DNA of 64,000 nt from Janthinobacterium sp. 64 (GCF_002813325.1 NZ_PHUG01000001.1:5704001-5768000), one strand, 5' to 3'. Counted from the first letter of the stretch, positions 1-12,024 are shown. The notes: generated by a model not told the origin, from the sequence alone. A program made the numbers and translations.

Positions 1-818
<818 letters not shown>

Positions 819-883
819 CTATCCGAATTGGGGGCATACGCGCGAAGAACAAGGGCGTATTGCGCTTGCGCAAGCAATCCACG

Positions 884-913
884 ATTATAGACCAAGCCGC
901 CTGTAGCGACGAA
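884..913 (-). promoter_or_regulatory. Putative trxB promoter
   Basis: On the minus strand a perfect -10 box TATAAT (884-889) is preceded, with an 18-base spacer, by TTCGTC (908-913), a weak -35. It would start transcription about 80 bases before trxB. This is read from consensus only. Confidence 0.4.
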
Positions 914-1009
914 TCGTGGGGCCGTCCGGGGCATATATGGCTTAGAATACTTCCTTATTATGGGAAATTCCCTTTCAGAAACATTTTTCACCTTGCAGCG
1001 CTTCCCAGA

Positions 1010-3370
1010 ATGACTAAACCAGCCCAGGCCAATCAAAATAGCTACACCCGAAAACCGGTCGAACGCCGGCCCTTGCCGAACCGGCTGGTGCGGCTGCTGT
1101 CCGAGGCGCGCTGGTTCGCGCTGGCCGCGTTTGCCCTGTATTTCGTGCTGATACTGGCCAGCTTCAACAAGCTCGACCCGGGCTGGTCGCATGCGACCTC
1201 CGTCGACAAGGTGGCCAACCTGGGCGGCAAGCTCGGCGCGACCTTCTCCGATCTGTTGCTGTATATCTTCGGCTTTTCCGCCTGGTGGTGGTGTGTCTGG
1301 CTGCTGCGCACGGTGTGGAATGGCTATCGCCGCCTGAGTAAGCGCTTCCTGCTGGAAGAGGAAGAGGTGGAGCGCGAACACCATGTCGAGATGCTGATCC
1401 GCATCGTCGGCTTCTCCATCATGCTGATCGGCAGCATGGGCCTGGAATACCTGCGCATGGCGAAAAGCCTGCACGTGCAGCTGCCGCGCGATCCCGGTGG
1501 CGTGCTGGGCCAGCTGGTGGGCCACTCGGCCCACGTGGCCTTCGGTTTCACGGGCGCCACTTTATTACTGTTGCTGCTGTTCGGCCTGGGTTTTAGCCTG
1601 TTCTTCCACGTATCGTGGCTGCAAGTGGCCGAACGCATCGGCGGCGCCATCGAAGACGTTTTCAACTGGTTCGTGCTGCGCTACCAGGACCGCGAAGACC
1701 GCCGCCAGGGGGAAGTGGCCGCCGTGCGCCGCGACGAAGTGGTGGTCATCGAACGGGCCAAGCATGTGGAAAAGCACGTGGCCGCGCCGCCCGTGAAGAT
1801 CGAGCCGCAGGTGGTGACGGTGGTGAAATCGGAGCGCGTGGAAAAGGAACGCCAGGCGCATCTGTTTGAAACCCCCGGCGATGGCAAGCTGCCGCCGCTG
1901 TCCCTGCTCGATGAGGCGCCGCCCGTGGTGGAAACGGTGTCCGTGGAAACGCTGGAATTCACGAGCCGCCTGATCGAGAAGAAATTGTCTGACTTTGGCG
2001 TGGATGCCAAGGTAGTGGCCGCTTACCCCGGTCCCGTCGTGACGCGCTATGAAATCGAGCCGGCCACGGGCGTCAAGGGCAGCCAGATCGTCGGCCTGGC
2101 GCGCGACCTGGCCCGTTCGCTGTCGCTCACTTCCATCCGTGTGGTGGAAACCATTCCCGGCAAGAATTACATGGCCTTGGAGCTGCCGAACAGCAAGCGC
2201 CAGATCGTGCGCCTGACGGAAATCCTCGGCTCCAAGGTCTACAACGATGGCGTATCGAGTCTGACGATTGCGCTGGGCAAGGATATCGCCGGCAAGCCCG
2301 TCGTGGCCGACCTGGCCAAGATGCCCCATTTGCTGGTGGCCGGCACCACCGGTTCCGGTAAATCCGTGGGCATCAATGCGACGATTTTGTCGCTGCTGTA
2401 CAAATCCGACCCGCTCGACGTGCGTTTGATCCTGATCGATCCGAAGATGCTGGAAATGTCCGTCTACGAAGGCATTCCCCACTTGCTGGCGCCCGTCGTG
2501 ACCGACATGCGCCAGGCGGGCCACGCGCTGAACTGGGCCGTGAACGAGATGGAACGCCGCTACAAGCTGATGAGCAAGATGGGCGTGCGCAACCTGGCCG
2601 GCTACAACGCGAAGATTGCCGACGCGAAAAAGCGCGAAGAACACATCCCGAATCCGTTCAGCCTGACCCCGGATTCGCCCGAGCCGCTCGATAAACTGCC
2701 GACCATCGTCATCATCATCGACGAGCTGGCCGATTTGATGATGGTGGTGGGCAAAAAAGTCGAGGAATTGATCGCGCGTATCGCGCAAAAGGCGCGCGCC
2801 GCCGGTTTGCACTTGATTCTGGCCACGCAGCGCCCATCTGTAGACGTGATCACGGGCTTGATCAAGGCGAATATCCCCACGCGTATCGCTTTCCAGGTAT
2901 CGTCGAAGATCGACTCGCGCACCATTCTCGACCAGATGGGCGCGGAAACCCTGCTGGGCATGGGCGATATGCTGTACATGCCGCCCGGCACCGGTTTGCC
3001 GATGCGCGTGCACGGCGCGTTTGTGTCGGATGAAGAAGTCCACCGGGTCGTCAGCCACTTGAAGCTGCAGGGCGAACCGAATTACATCGAGGGCATCCTC
3101 GAAGGCGGCACCTTGGAAGGCGATGGCGCCGAAGGCGGCGCGCCGGGCGAGGGCGGCGGCGAGGCCGATGCCCTGTACGACCAGGCGGTGGCGGTGGTGC
3201 TGAAAAACCGCCGCGCCTCGATTTCGCTGGTGCAGCGTCATTTGCGCATCGGCTACAACCGCGCGGCCCGTCTGCTCGAGCAGATGGAGCAGAGCGGGGT
3301 GGTATCAACCATGCAATCCAATGGCAACCGGGAAATCCTGGTGCCGGCGGCGAGTAGTGAACAAGGGTAA
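1010..3370 (+). CDS. ftsK: DNA translocase FtsK
   Basis: Septum-anchored, ATP-driven DNA pump that clears chromosome termini and activates XerCD recombination at dif. The predicted protein has 786 residues: an N-terminal membrane domain with about four hydrophobic segments (residues about 25-190), a charged linker, a RecA-like motor with Walker A GTTGSGKS (445-452) and Walker B ending [11 protein letters not shown] (about 565-578), and a C-terminal winged-helix gamma domain (about 715-780) that reads KOPS sites. The frame is open back to 812, but the ATG at 1010 begins the conserved N-terminus, and the extension would overlap the divergent trxB promoter region. The stop lies four bases before lolA, so the two are probably co-transcribed. 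Confidence 0.96.
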   Translation: MTKPAQANQNSYTRKPVERRPLPNRLVRLLSEARWFALAAFALYFVLILASFNKLDPGWSHATSVDKVANLGGKLGATFSDLLLYIFGFSAWWWCVWLLRTVWNGYRRLSKRFLLEEEEVEREHHVEMLIRIVGFSIMLIGSMGLEYLRMAKSLHVQLPRDPGGVLGQLVGHSAHVAFGFTGATLLLLLLFGLGFSLFFHVSWLQVAERIGGAIEDVFNWFVLRYQDREDRRQGEVAAVRRDEVVVIERAKHVEKHVAAPPVKIEPQVVTVVKSERVEKERQAHLFETPGDGKLPPLSLLDEAPPVVETVSVETLEFTSRLIEKKLSDFGVDAKVVAAYPGPVVTRYEIEPATGVKGSQIVGLARDLARSLSLTSIRVVETIPGKNYMALELPNSKRQIVRLTEILGSKVYNDGVSSLTIALGKDIAGKPVVADLAKMPHLLVAGTTGSGKSVGINATILSLLYKSDPLDVRLILIDPKMLEMSVYEGIPHLLAPVVTDMRQAGHALNWAVNEMERRYKLMSKMGVRNLAGYNAKIADAKKREEHIPNPFSLTPDSPEPLDKLPTIVIIIDELADLMMVVGKKVEELIARIAQKARAAGLHLILATQRPSVDVITGLIKANIPTRIAFQVSSKIDSRTILDQMGAETLLGMGDMLYMPPGTGLPMRVHGAFVSDEEVHRVVSHLKLQGEPNYIEGILEGGTLEGDGAEGGAPGEGGGEADALYDQAVAVVLKNRRASISLVQRHLRIGYNRAARLLEQMEQSGVVSTMQSNGNREILVPAASSEQG

Positions 3371-3374
3371 CGGA

Positions 3375-4031
3375 ATGAAGAACACGACTTTCGCAACAAA
3401 AATGATCATCGGCGCGGCCAGCGTCGCCTGCAGTCTGCTGTTCGCGGCCAGCGCCTCGGCCAGCGCACTGGAACAGTTCAAGAGCTTTGCGGCCGGCACC
3501 AAGTCGGCCAAGGGCGAGTTCGTGCAGCGGCAAGTCAAGAAGGCGGACGCCAGCGGCAAGGCGAAAGTATCGACCCCCGCCAGCGGCACGTTCGAGTTTG
3601 CCCGCCCGGGCAAGTTCATCTGGACTTATCTGAAGCCATACGAGCAACTGCTGCAAGCCGATGGCGACAAGCTGTATATCTATGACAAGGACCTGAGCCA
3701 GGTGACGGTCAAGAAACTGGGCGACGCGCTCGGTTCCTCGCCAGCAGCCATCCTGTTCGGCAGCAACGACCTGGAAAAGAATTTCACCCTGGCCGAAGCG
3801 GGCACGCGCGATGGCCTGGAATGGCTGAAGGCGACGCCGAAAGCCAAGGACACGACGTTCGATGAAATCACCATCGGCCTGCGCAACGGCGTGCCCGAAG
3901 CGATGGAATTGCGCGATTCGTTCGGACAGACGTCGGTGCTGGCGTTCAAGAATTTCCAGAAGAATCCGGCGCTTTCGGCCAATCACTTTAAATTTGTCAT
4001 GCCCAAAGGCGCCGACGTCATCAACAATTAA
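3375..4031 (+). CDS. lolA: Outer-membrane lipoprotein carrier protein LolA
   Basis: Periplasmic chaperone that takes lipoproteins from LolCDE at the inner membrane and hands them to LolB. The 218-residue product opens with a signal peptide (basic start, hydrophobic core, Ala-Ser-Ala region near residues 24-32) and continues as a LolA-fold beta-barrel domain with the typical segments [15 protein letters not shown] and [16 protein letters not shown]. The ATG at 3375 is preferred over an open frame from 3321 because it directly precedes the signal peptide and starts five bases after the ftsK stop. The ftsK-lolA-rarA order is a common proteobacterial arrangement, which supports the call. Confidence 0.94.
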   Translation: MKNTTFATKMIIGAASVACSLLFAASASASALEQFKSFAAGTKSAKGEFVQRQVKKADASGKAKVSTPASGTFEFARPGKFIWTYLKPYEQLLQADGDKLYIYDKDLSQVTVKKLGDALGSSPAAILFGSNDLEKNFTLAEAGTRDGLEWLKATPKAKDTTFDEITIGLRNGVPEAMELRDSFGQTSVLAFKNFQKNPALSANHFKFVMPKGADVINN

Positions 4032-4057
4032 GACTGTCGCGCCTTGCGTATGAGCCG

Positions 4058-4083
4058 GCCTCGCAGCAATGCGGGGCTTTTGC
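4058..4083 (+). terminator. Terminator-like hairpin after lolA
   Basis: GCCTCGCA and TGCGGGGC pair (one G-T) around a GCAA-type loop and are followed by TTTT. It lies 27 bases after lolA and just before rarA, so it could lower or end ftsK-lolA transcription. Confidence 0.5.
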
Positions 4084-4104
4084 ATTCTTATTAGGTAACT
4101 CATT

Positions 4105-5424
4105 ATGGCGGATCTCTTTTCCACCGCACCGCGCCAGCCGCTGGCCGAAGCCTTGCGGCCGGCTACCCTTAACGAAGTCATCGGCCAGACGCATCTGCTG
4201 GGCGTGGGCAAGCCGCTGCGTTTGGCGTTCGAGGCGGGCAAGGCGCACTCGATGATCTTGTGGGGGCCGCCCGGCGTGGGCAAGACGACCCTGGCACGGC
4301 TGATGGCGAACGCTTTCGACAGCGAATTCATTGCCCTGTCCGCCGTGTTTGCGGGCGTAAAAGATATCCGCGCAGCCATGGACCAGGCGCGCCACAGCCT
4401 GGACCAGTTCGGCAAGCACACCTTGTTGTTCGTCGACGAGATCCACAGGTTCAATAAATCGCAGCAGGACGCCTTGCTGCCCTTCGTCGAATCGGGCCTG
4501 GTGACGTTTATTGGCGCCACCACCGAAAACCCCAGCTTTGAAGTCAATTCGGCGCTGCTGTCGCGCGCGCAAGTGTATGTATTAAAGTCGCTCAACGAAG
4601 ACGAGATGAAGCAGTTGCTGGCCAAGGCGCAATCGACGGCCCTGACGCATCTGACGTTTGACGAGGCCGCCGCCGACACCCTGATCGGCTACGCGGATGG
4701 CGATGCGCGGCGCTTCCTCAATTTGCTGGAACAGGCCGAGACGGCCGCCAGCTCGACGGGTACGACCAGGATCGACGCAGCCTTCGTCGACAATGCACTG
4801 ACCTTGAATTCACGCCGTTTCGACAAGGGCGGCGACAATTTCTATGACCAGATTTCCGCGCTGCATAAATCCGTGCGGGGATCGAACCCCGATGCGGCCC
4901 TGTACTGGTTTTGCCGCATGATCGATGGCGGCGCCGACCCGCGCTATCTGTCGCGGCGCATCGTACGCATGGCCTGGGAAGACATCGGCCTGGCCGACCC
5001 GCGTGCATTGACCATGGTCAATGACGCGGCGGAAACGTATGAACGGCTCGGTTCGCCCGAAGGCGAGCTGGCCTTGGGCCAGGCCGTGATTTATTTGGCC
5101 ATCGCCGCGAAAAGCAATGCCGGCTACAACGCGTTTAATACGGCGATGGCGTTTGTGAAGAAGGATAAATCGAAGGAAGTGCCCGTGCATTTGCGCAATG
5201 CGCCGACGAAGCTGATGAAGGAACTCGGCTACGGCCACGCCTACCGCTACGCGCACGACGAGCCCGATGCGTATGCGGCTGGCGAAACCTATTTCCCGGA
5301 TGGTATGGCCGAACCGGGCTGGTACCAGCCCGTGCCGCGCGGCCTGGAAAGCAAAATAGCCGACAAGCTGGCCTGGCTGCGCGAGCTGGACAGGAAAGCA
5401 GGAAAACCAGCAGGCAAGGGCTGA
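4105..5424 (+). CDS. rarA: Replication-associated recombination protein A (RarA/MgsA), AAA+ ATPase
   Basis: Clamp-loader-like AAA+ ATPase acting at stalled replication forks and single-strand gaps. The 439-residue product has Walker A GPPGVGKT (54-61), Walker B LLFVDEIH with D111-E112, sensor 1 GATTENP, and the C-terminal helical and MgsA oligomerisation domains (about 190-425). Length and order of motifs match E. coli RarA (447 residues). It follows ftsK-lolA as in E. coli, where rarA sits directly after lolA. The stop is one base from the convergent epimerase stop. Confidence 0.95.
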   Translation: MADLFSTAPRQPLAEALRPATLNEVIGQTHLLGVGKPLRLAFEAGKAHSMILWGPPGVGKTTLARLMANAFDSEFIALSAVFAGVKDIRAAMDQARHSLDQFGKHTLLFVDEIHRFNKSQQDALLPFVESGLVTFIGATTENPSFEVNSALLSRAQVYVLKSLNEDEMKQLLAKAQSTALTHLTFDEAAADTLIGYADGDARRFLNLLEQAETAASSTGTTRIDAAFVDNALTLNSRRFDKGGDNFYDQISALHKSVRGSNPDAALYWFCRMIDGGADPRYLSRRIVRMAWEDIGLADPRALTMVNDAAETYERLGSPEGELALGQAVIYLAIAAKSNAGYNAFNTAMAFVKKDKSKEVPVHLRNAPTKLMKELGYGHAYRYAHDEPDAYAAGETYFPDGMAEPGWYQPVPRGLESKIADKLAWLRELDRKAGKPAGKG

Positions 5425-5425
5425 A

Positions 5426-6163
5426 TTACAGTCCCAGCAAGCTAAAACCGTCATCCTGCGGCGCGTAGCCGACCAGCTGGCGCGTCGTTTCGATGGATAA
5501 CCGCTTGTAGCGGTTGTCCGAGACGCCATGCACGACGTGGTAGCCTGGCGCCACGTCCGCCGCCACGCAGCATGCCAGCAGCTGCACCACGTCGCGCTCG
5601 CTGATGAAGGCGGCGATGTCGCGCGTGCTGTGCTGTTGACCTGGCGCAAAGTGGGCCACGTTGGCGATGCGCACGGCAATCGCCGTCATGCCATGCTGGT
5701 GCGCGAACGCGGAGGCCACGCCTTCGCCAAAGGCCTTGCTGGCGCCATACATGTTGGCCGGCCGGGCCGGCATGTGCTCATGCACTTGCATGTCCAGCGG
5801 ATAGCCCTCGATGGCTTGCGCGCTGCTGGCAAACACCACTCTTTTTACTCCCTGCGCCTGTGCCGCGCGAAAGATGTTGTGCGTGCCGATGATGTTCGGC
5901 TGCAGCAGCTGCGCATCGAAATCGGCGCTGGCGTGCGGCACGCCGGCCAGGTGCAGCACCACGTCGATGTCCATGCAGGCGGCCAGGCAGGCGGCGTAGT
6001 CGCTCACGTCGAGCTGCATGGACGGGCAGGGCGCTTCGGCCAGCTTGCCTGTGTGCAGGTCGGCCAGGCGCAGGGAGAATTCCCCGTGCCGGCGCTTCCA
6101 GAAAGCGGTGCCGATGATGCCGGCGGCGCCCGTGACGAGGACGCGCAATGGTGCAGGTTTCAT
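5426..6163 (-). CDS. NAD-dependent epimerase/dehydratase (extended SDR)
   Basis: 245-residue Rossmann-fold enzyme. The nucleotide loop TGAAGIIG lies near residues 11-18, the VVLHLAGVPH strand near 70, the SSA segment near 113-115, and the YGASK catalytic Tyr-Lys pair near 139-143. Overall pattern and size resemble uronate dehydrogenase-type SDRs (oxidation of a sugar acid to its lactone), but substrate specificity cannot be read from the sequence. Its ATG overlaps the stop of the DUF2917 gene by four bases, so the two are translationally coupled and read toward rarA. Confidence 0.8.
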   Translation of the reverse strand: MKPAPLRVLVTGAAGIIGTAFWKRRHGEFSLRLADLHTGKLAEAPCPSMQLDVSDYAACLAACMDIDVVLHLAGVPHASADFDAQLLQPNIIGTHNIFRAAQAQGVKRVVFASSAQAIEGYPLDMQVHEHMPARPANMYGASKAFGEGVASAFAHQHGMTAIAVRIANVAHFAPGQQHSTRDIAAFISERDVVQLLACCVAADVAPGYHVVHGVSDNRYKRLSIETTRQLVGYAPQDDGFSLLGL

Positions 6164-6450
6164 GTATTCCTTGTGTTCAATGTGTGGGGCAGTGCCAGGT
6201 GTAGCCAGCGCAGCAGGGTGGGGCGCGGTGCGGCGGTCCCATGCACGCGGATGCGTCCGCTGCCCACGGCTTCGACCAGCACCAGGCCGTCATTCGGGAT
6301 CGTGTAGCGTTCGCCGCTGCGCAGCACGCAATCGTCGAATTGGGCGTAGGCCGTGATCCACGCCGTGCCGGACAGGCATTCGATGACACTGGCGTGCGCC
6401 TTTTCCAGGCGCAGAGGCCGTTCGCTGCGTAATTCGTGGTCGGTATGCAT
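6160..6450 (-). CDS. DUF2917 family protein
   Basis: Small cytoplasmic protein of 96 residues with the DUF2917 pattern: a 'G(T)AWIT...D(C)VL..GE' core (residues about 28-50) that looks like a cupin-type beta fold. Function is unknown. The ATG at 6450 begins a sensible N-terminus, while the open frame extends far upstream as antisense to the MocR gene and is ignored. It overlaps the epimerase start by four bases and is divergent from a MocR regulator, an association seen repeatedly in Burkholderiales, so it is probably controlled by that regulator. Confidence 0.75.
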   Translation of the reverse strand: MHTDHELRSERPLRLEKAHASVIECLSGTAWITAYAQFDDCVLRSGERYTIPNDGLVLVEAVGSGRIRVHGTAAPRPTLLRWLHLALPHTLNTRNT

Positions 6451-6536
6451 GGCATCGCTCCTGTTGTGCTGACAGGAACAGCTTAGGCGCTTGCGGTGAA
6501 GCATGACAGATGCAGGAAAACGAAATTGTAATGCAT

Positions 6537-6565
6537 ACAGTGTGCCTTGCCGTACACTGTGCTTG
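6537..6565. promoter_or_regulatory. Putative MocR operator (direct repeats)
   Basis: The 174-base gap between the divergent DUF2917 and MocR genes contains ACAGTGTGCCTTG (6537-6549) and ACACTGTGCTTG (6554-6565), near-direct repeats spaced 17 bases apart, which also give an AGTGT/ACACT inverted pair. MocR/PdxR-type proteins are known to bind direct repeats, so this is a likely operator; binding is inferred. Confidence 0.45.
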
Positions 6566-6624
6566 TCAAAAAATCGGGCAACTGTATCTGTGCCGGCGCC
6601 GCGCGGTAGCCGCATACTGAAGGG

Positions 6625-8052
6625 ATGAACATGAGCGCGCATTTGAATCTGTACGAGCACCTGGCCAACGAGCTGGGCGCCCTGATCGACTCGCGCGTGT
6701 TCGCGCCCGGCGACCGCCTGCCATCGATCCGCCACCTGGCGCAGCAAAAGCGCATTTCCGTCAGTACCGTGATGCAAGCGTTGCGCCTGATGGAAGACCG
6801 GGGGCAAGTCGATGCGCGGCCCCAGTCCGGCTATTTCGTGCGCCACCGGGCGCCGCGCCGCCCGTGCAGTGCCGATGCCCAGCATTTGAAGGAGCCGGCC
6901 TTTGTCGGCATCAACAATCTGCTGATGCGCGTGCTGAAGGAAAACGAGGCGCCCGATATCGTGCAGCTGGGCACGGCCTGGCCGCCCGACGAAATATTGC
7001 CGATCAAGCGCATGCAGCGCACCATCAGCGCGGTGGCGCGGCGCGAACCCGCTTTGTTGAGCAAGGTCAGCTGCTACGACGTCAGCGAAAGCAATTTCCT
7101 GCGCCAGGTGACGCGCCGCGCGCTGGATTGGGGCAAGCTGGACCCGCACGAGATCGTCGTGACGAATTCCTGCACGGAAGCGATCAGCCTGTGCCTGCGC
7201 GCCGTCGCCAGGCCGGGCGACACGATCGCCATCGAGTCGGCCACGTATTTCGTGCTGCTGCAGATGATAGAAAGCCTGGGCATGAAGGCGCTGGAAATTC
7301 CCACCGACCCGAAGACGGGGCCGTCGCTCGACGCGCTCGAGCTGGCCCTGCGCGCCGGCCTCGTGCAAGCGTGTCTGTTCGTGCCGAACGCAAATAATCC
7401 TTTGGGTTGCGTCATGCCGGAAGCCAACAAGAAGCGGCTGGCGGGCCTGCTGTCGGAATTCAATATTCCGCTGGTGGAAGATGATGTCTATGGCGACCTG
7501 TGCTTTGCGCCGCAGCGGCCCTGGCCTGTGAAAGCCTACGATACGAGCGGCAACGTCTTGCTGTGCTCCTCGTTTTCCAAGGCGATTACCCCTGCGTCGC
7601 GCGTCGGTTACGTGCTGGCCGGGCGTTTCGCGCAGGAAGTGGCCTTGCTGAAAACCGTGTCGAGCGGTGCCACCAGCCATTTCTTCCAGGCCGTGCTGGC
7701 CGATTTTCTGGAAGGCAGCAGCTACGACCAGCAGCTGCGCAAGATGCGGCGCACCCTGGTGCAGCGCATCGCCCGCATGTCCGACGCGGTGGCGGCCAGC
7801 TTTCCCGGGGACTGCATGCTGTCCGAGCCGCAGGGCGGTTTCGTGCTGTGGGTGCAGATGCCGCCGCAAGTCGATGCGCTGGCCCTGCATGGCCCGGCCA
7901 TCGCCGACGGCGTGGCGTACATGCCGGGCCAGCTGTTCTCGGCCTCGGGCAAGTTCAGCAATTATCTGCGCCTCAATTGCGGCAATGCGTGGACGCCGCG
8001 CATCGAGCAGGCGATTGGCCGCCTGGGCCGCCTGGTGCATGAGGCTTTGTAA
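6625..8052 (+). CDS. MocR-type transcription regulator (GntR wHTH plus fold-I aminotransferase domain)
   Basis: 475-residue fusion: a GntR-type winged helix-turn-helix (about 1-75, with SVSTVMQALRLMEDRG as recognition region) and a PLP-binding aminotransferase-like domain (about 100-470). The PLP lysine is K319 in SFSKAITP, and the NPLG segment and the aspartate in VEDDVYGD are present. Such proteins sense PLP or an amino-acid derivative and usually act as regulators, not enzymes. It is divergent from DUF2917/epimerase and is the obvious candidate to regulate them. The family is clear; the ligand is unknown. Confidence 0.88.
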   Translation: MNMSAHLNLYEHLANELGALIDSRVFAPGDRLPSIRHLAQQKRISVSTVMQALRLMEDRGQVDARPQSGYFVRHRAPRRPCSADAQHLKEPAFVGINNLLMRVLKENEAPDIVQLGTAWPPDEILPIKRMQRTISAVARREPALLSKVSCYDVSESNFLRQVTRRALDWGKLDPHEIVVTNSCTEAISLCLRAVARPGDTIAIESATYFVLLQMIESLGMKALEIPTDPKTGPSLDALELALRAGLVQACLFVPNANNPLGCVMPEANKKRLAGLLSEFNIPLVEDDVYGDLCFAPQRPWPVKAYDTSGNVLLCSSFSKAITPASRVGYVLAGRFAQEVALLKTVSSGATSHFFQAVLADFLEGSSYDQQLRKMRRTLVQRIARMSDAVAASFPGDCMLSEPQGGFVLWVQMPPQVDALALHGPAIADGVAYMPGQLFSASGKFSNYLRLNCGNAWTPRIEQAIGRLGRLVHEAL

Positions 8053-8070
8053 CTATTCTTTGCGTTTCAG

Positions 8071-8107
8071 TCCCTGTTTTTCACCGTTCGCTCCCTGTTT
8101 TTCGCCG
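8071..8107 (+). repeat. Short tandem direct repeat
   Basis: TCCCTGTTTTTCACCG (8071-8086) is repeated with one change at 8092-8107, immediately after the MocR gene. It forms no clear hairpin and has no known role. Confidence 0.5.
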
Positions 8108-8201
8108 CTGGTCGCAAGCCTGTGGCGTTGTTTGTGGCCGTTGGCTAAAGTAGCACCATACCAGCAGCAGTCAACGAAACAAACCAACCAGGAGTTACAT
8201 C

Positions 8202-8405
8202 ATGCACGCACTGAAAAACATGGAAATCACCTTTGTCGCCGCCGCCATCATCGCCATCGGCGCCAGCTTCGCCACTGCCGGCGCGAATACCGTGGAAGTG
8301 AGCGCCAGCAGCACCGTGATCGCCCAGGCTGCCGACAGCGCGATGCCAGTCGTCACCGTCAGTGCGCGCCGCCTGACCGCTGCCGAAAAAGCCGCGTTCA
8401 TTTAA
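8202..8405 (+). CDS. Small secreted or membrane-anchored protein, function unknown
   Basis: 67-residue product with a good ribosome-binding site (CAGGAGT about 8 bases before the ATG). Residues 8-27 form one hydrophobic, Ala-rich segment (VAAAIIAIGASFATAGA) that looks like a signal peptide or anchor, followed by a short Ser/Ala/Val-rich tail ending in the charged SARRLTAAEKAAFI. No known domain is recognised. It stands alone between the MocR gene and serS. Confidence 0.6.
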   Translation: MHALKNMEITFVAAAIIAIGASFATAGANTVEVSASSTVIAQAADSAMPVVTVSARRLTAAEKAAFI

Positions 8406-8517
8406 GCAATAAGCTGAGCGAAAAATGTAAAGCGGGCGCGAGTGCCCAGCCACACTGCCATGACGATGGTGGACGTGCGCAAAACTCATCGAAGTGAACA
8501 GGGTCTTGGTACAATGA

Positions 8518-9840
<1,323 letters not shown>

Positions 9841-9918
9841 AAATAGTCCTTTTCTTTTTGTCGCGGGCTGCTATAATCTTGCCTTCCCGCAGCAATGCAG
9901 GAAAAGACCGCAGCAAAT

Positions 9919-10010
<92 letters not shown>

Positions 10011-10021
10011 ACAAATAGAGA

Positions 10022-10046
10022 AAGCTCCCGCAAGGGAGCTTTTTTT
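10022..10046 (+). terminator. Rho-independent terminator of tRNA-Ser copy 1
   Basis: AAGCTCCC-GCAA-GGGAGCTT stem-loop followed by a T tract. The same hairpin follows the second tRNA-Ser gene. Confidence 0.9.
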
Positions 10047-10102
10047 ATTTGTGGCGGCGGAAAGGAGTACGCCCCCTGCGGGGCGTACGCGTGGGATTCG
10101 AA

Positions 10103-10219
10103 GACGAGCGCGTATTCGCGCGAGGCTCCCCGAATCGTCCAATGGGTTTTCACGCGTGCGCCAAGGCGGCGTCTACAAAGACGAGCCGCGTCTCGCGCGA
10201 GCCTCCCCGAATCGTCAAA
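10103..10219 (+). repeat. Imperfect 40-bp direct repeat between the tRNA genes
   Basis: The segment at 10103-10142 recurs at 10180-10219 (77-base period); both contain CTCCCCGAATCGTC preceded by GCGCGAG. The 334 bases between the two tRNA-Ser genes hold only these repeats, the first terminator and the second tRNA promoter region; no credible gene is seen. Similar arrays after tRNA genes are often remnants of repeated tRNA flanks. Confidence 0.5.
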
Positions 10220-10342
10220 TTGGATATTGCTTTTCCAAAGCAATATCAGCAACAAACCCCTACCCAACCCAACAACACCCATGCTAAAATAGCGCCTCGT
10301 TCAAACCGGCACGCCAGTTTGAATGAATAGACCGCAGTAAAC

Positions 10343-10434
<92 letters not shown>

Positions 10435-10445
10435 ATACATAAGAG

Positions 10446-10470
10446 AAGCTCCCGCAAGGGAGCTTTTTTT
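10446..10470 (+). terminator. Rho-independent terminator of tRNA-Ser copy 2
   Basis: Same AAGCTCCC-GCAA-GGGAGCTT stem-loop and T tract as after copy 1. Confidence 0.9.
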
Positions 10471-10596
10471 ATACCCATCACATATGCAAGCCACCAGCTC
10501 AAAGTCCAGGTAGAAAAACCGCCCAAAGCGCGCAGCGCAAGGCGTTTTTTCCTCCATTCAGGCATTGAACGTCAGCGCCGCCACTAACGAAACAAG

Positions 10597-10773
10597 CTAG
10601 TGCGCCAGCCTCGCCACCGCAAATGCCACGACCGACATGGCAATCATCGTCCCCACGCACCATAAAATCATGGCTGATCTGGCCGCAGCCAGATCGCTTT
10701 TTGTCGCGTAATCGGCATGCTCCATTTTCATATCCGCCGTATCCCGCTCCTGTGTATCACCCCGTCCGCTCAT
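10597..10773 (-). CDS. Small single-pass membrane protein, function unknown
   Basis: 58-residue reading frame with a GAGGAGA ribosome-binding site before its ATG (complement 10771-10773). The N-terminal half is hydrophilic and acidic (MSGRGDTQERDTADMKMEH), followed by an ATKSDLAAARSAM helix and one hydrophobic segment (about 35-55) ending RLAH. The helix-plus-TM pattern recalls small DUF1640-like or XhlA-like proteins, but no family is certain. It is the only credible gene in the roughly 490 bases between the second tRNA terminator and hisC. Confidence 0.5.
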   Translation of the reverse strand: MSGRGDTQERDTADMKMEHADYATKSDLAAARSAMILWCVGTMIAMSVVAFAVARLAH

Positions 10774-10964
10774 GACCGCATCTCCTCGTTGCCCACTCCA
10801 TGCTCCGCGCTTTTTTCAGCGCTGTCAAACCGTGTCCCGAGGGTATCGTGCACGGTCCGGCTATTGCGTTGTTGCATATCTGCCTTCGACACCTCCGCCC
10901 ACCTTGACCCCGCTCAGCCTATGGTAATCTACCCCCTCCCATCCCGACCCCACCCATAAAAGCA

Positions 10965-12020
10965 ATGAGCCGATTCTGGAGCAACATCGTCAGCGAGCTG
11001 ACCCCCTACGTCCCTGGCGAGCAGCCGAAACTGCCCGACCTGGTGAAACTCAACACCAACGAAAACCCCTACGGCCCGTCGCCGCAGGTGCTGGCCGCGT
11101 TGCGCGACGCCAGCAACGACAGCCTGCGCCTCTACCCCGATCCCACGGCGAGCGAACTGAAGCAAACCCTGGCCGACTACCACGGGCTGAGCAGCGCGCA
11201 AGTGTTCGTCGGCAATGGTTCCGACGAGGTGCTGGCGCTGGCCTTCATGGCCTTGCTCAAGCACGATGCGCCGCTGTTGTTCCCGGACATCAGCTACAGC
11301 TTCTATCCCGTGTATTGCAAACTGTATGGCATCGATTACCGTACGGTAGCGCTCGACGAGGCCATGCGCATCCGTCCGCAAGACTACCAGGGCCCGTGCG
11401 GCGCCATCATCTTCCCGAATCCCAACGCGCCCACGGGCGTGGACTTGCCGCTGGCCGGCGTGGAAGCGATGTTGCGCGCCCATCCCGACGCGGTGGTGGT
11501 GGTCGATGAAGCGTATGTGGATTTTGGCGGCGAGAGCGCCGTGGCGCTGGTCGAGCGGTATCCGAACTTGCTGGTGGTGCAGACGTTCTCGAAATCGCGC
11601 TCCTTGGCCGGCTTGCGCGTGGGTTGCGCCTTCGGTCATGCGGACCTGATCGAGGCGCTGGAAAGAGTCAAGAACAGTTTCAACTCGTATCCGCTGGACC
11701 GGTTGGCGCTGGCCGGCGCCGTCGCTTCGCTGCACGACGAAGCGTATTTCCAGCAGACGTGCCAGGCCGTCATCGCCAGCCGCGAACAGCTGGCGGCGGA
11801 CTTGACTGAGTTGGGCTTCCAGGTGCTGCCGTCGGTGGCCAACTTCGTCTTTGCCCGCCACCCGCAGCATGACGCGGCGCAACTGGCAGCCGGCTTGCGC
11901 GCCCGCTGCGTGATCGTGCGCCATTTCAATGCCCCGCGCATCAGCCAGTATTTGCGCATCAGCATCGGCAACCCGGCCGAGTGTGCAGCCTTGATGGCGG
12001 CCTTGCGCGCAATACTGTGA
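10965..12020 (+). CDS. hisC: Histidinol-phosphate aminotransferase
   Basis: PLP enzyme converting imidazole acetol phosphate to histidinol phosphate in histidine synthesis. The 351-residue fold-I aminotransferase has the HisC-typical opening [15 protein letters not shown], the NPNAPTG segment, DEAYVDF, and the PLP lysine K210 in [14 protein letters not shown]. It lies apart from any other his gene, as is common for one hisC copy in betaproteobacteria; a second hisC elsewhere is possible. A GNAT gene starts four bases after the stop. Confidence 0.92.
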   Translation: MSRFWSNIVSELTPYVPGEQPKLPDLVKLNTNENPYGPSPQVLAALRDASNDSLRLYPDPTASELKQTLADYHGLSSAQVFVGNGSDEVLALAFMALLKHDAPLLFPDISYSFYPVYCKLYGIDYRTVALDEAMRIRPQDYQGPCGAIIFPNPNAPTGVDLPLAGVEAMLRAHPDAVVVVDEAYVDFGGESAVALVERYPNLLVVQTFSKSRSLAGLRVGCAFGHADLIEALERVKNSFNSYPLDRLALAGAVASLHDEAYFQQTCQAVIASREQLAADLTELGFQVLPSVANFVFARHPQHDAAQLAAGLRARCVIVRHFNAPRISQYLRISIGNPAECAALMAALRAIL

Positions 12021-12024
12021 CGCC

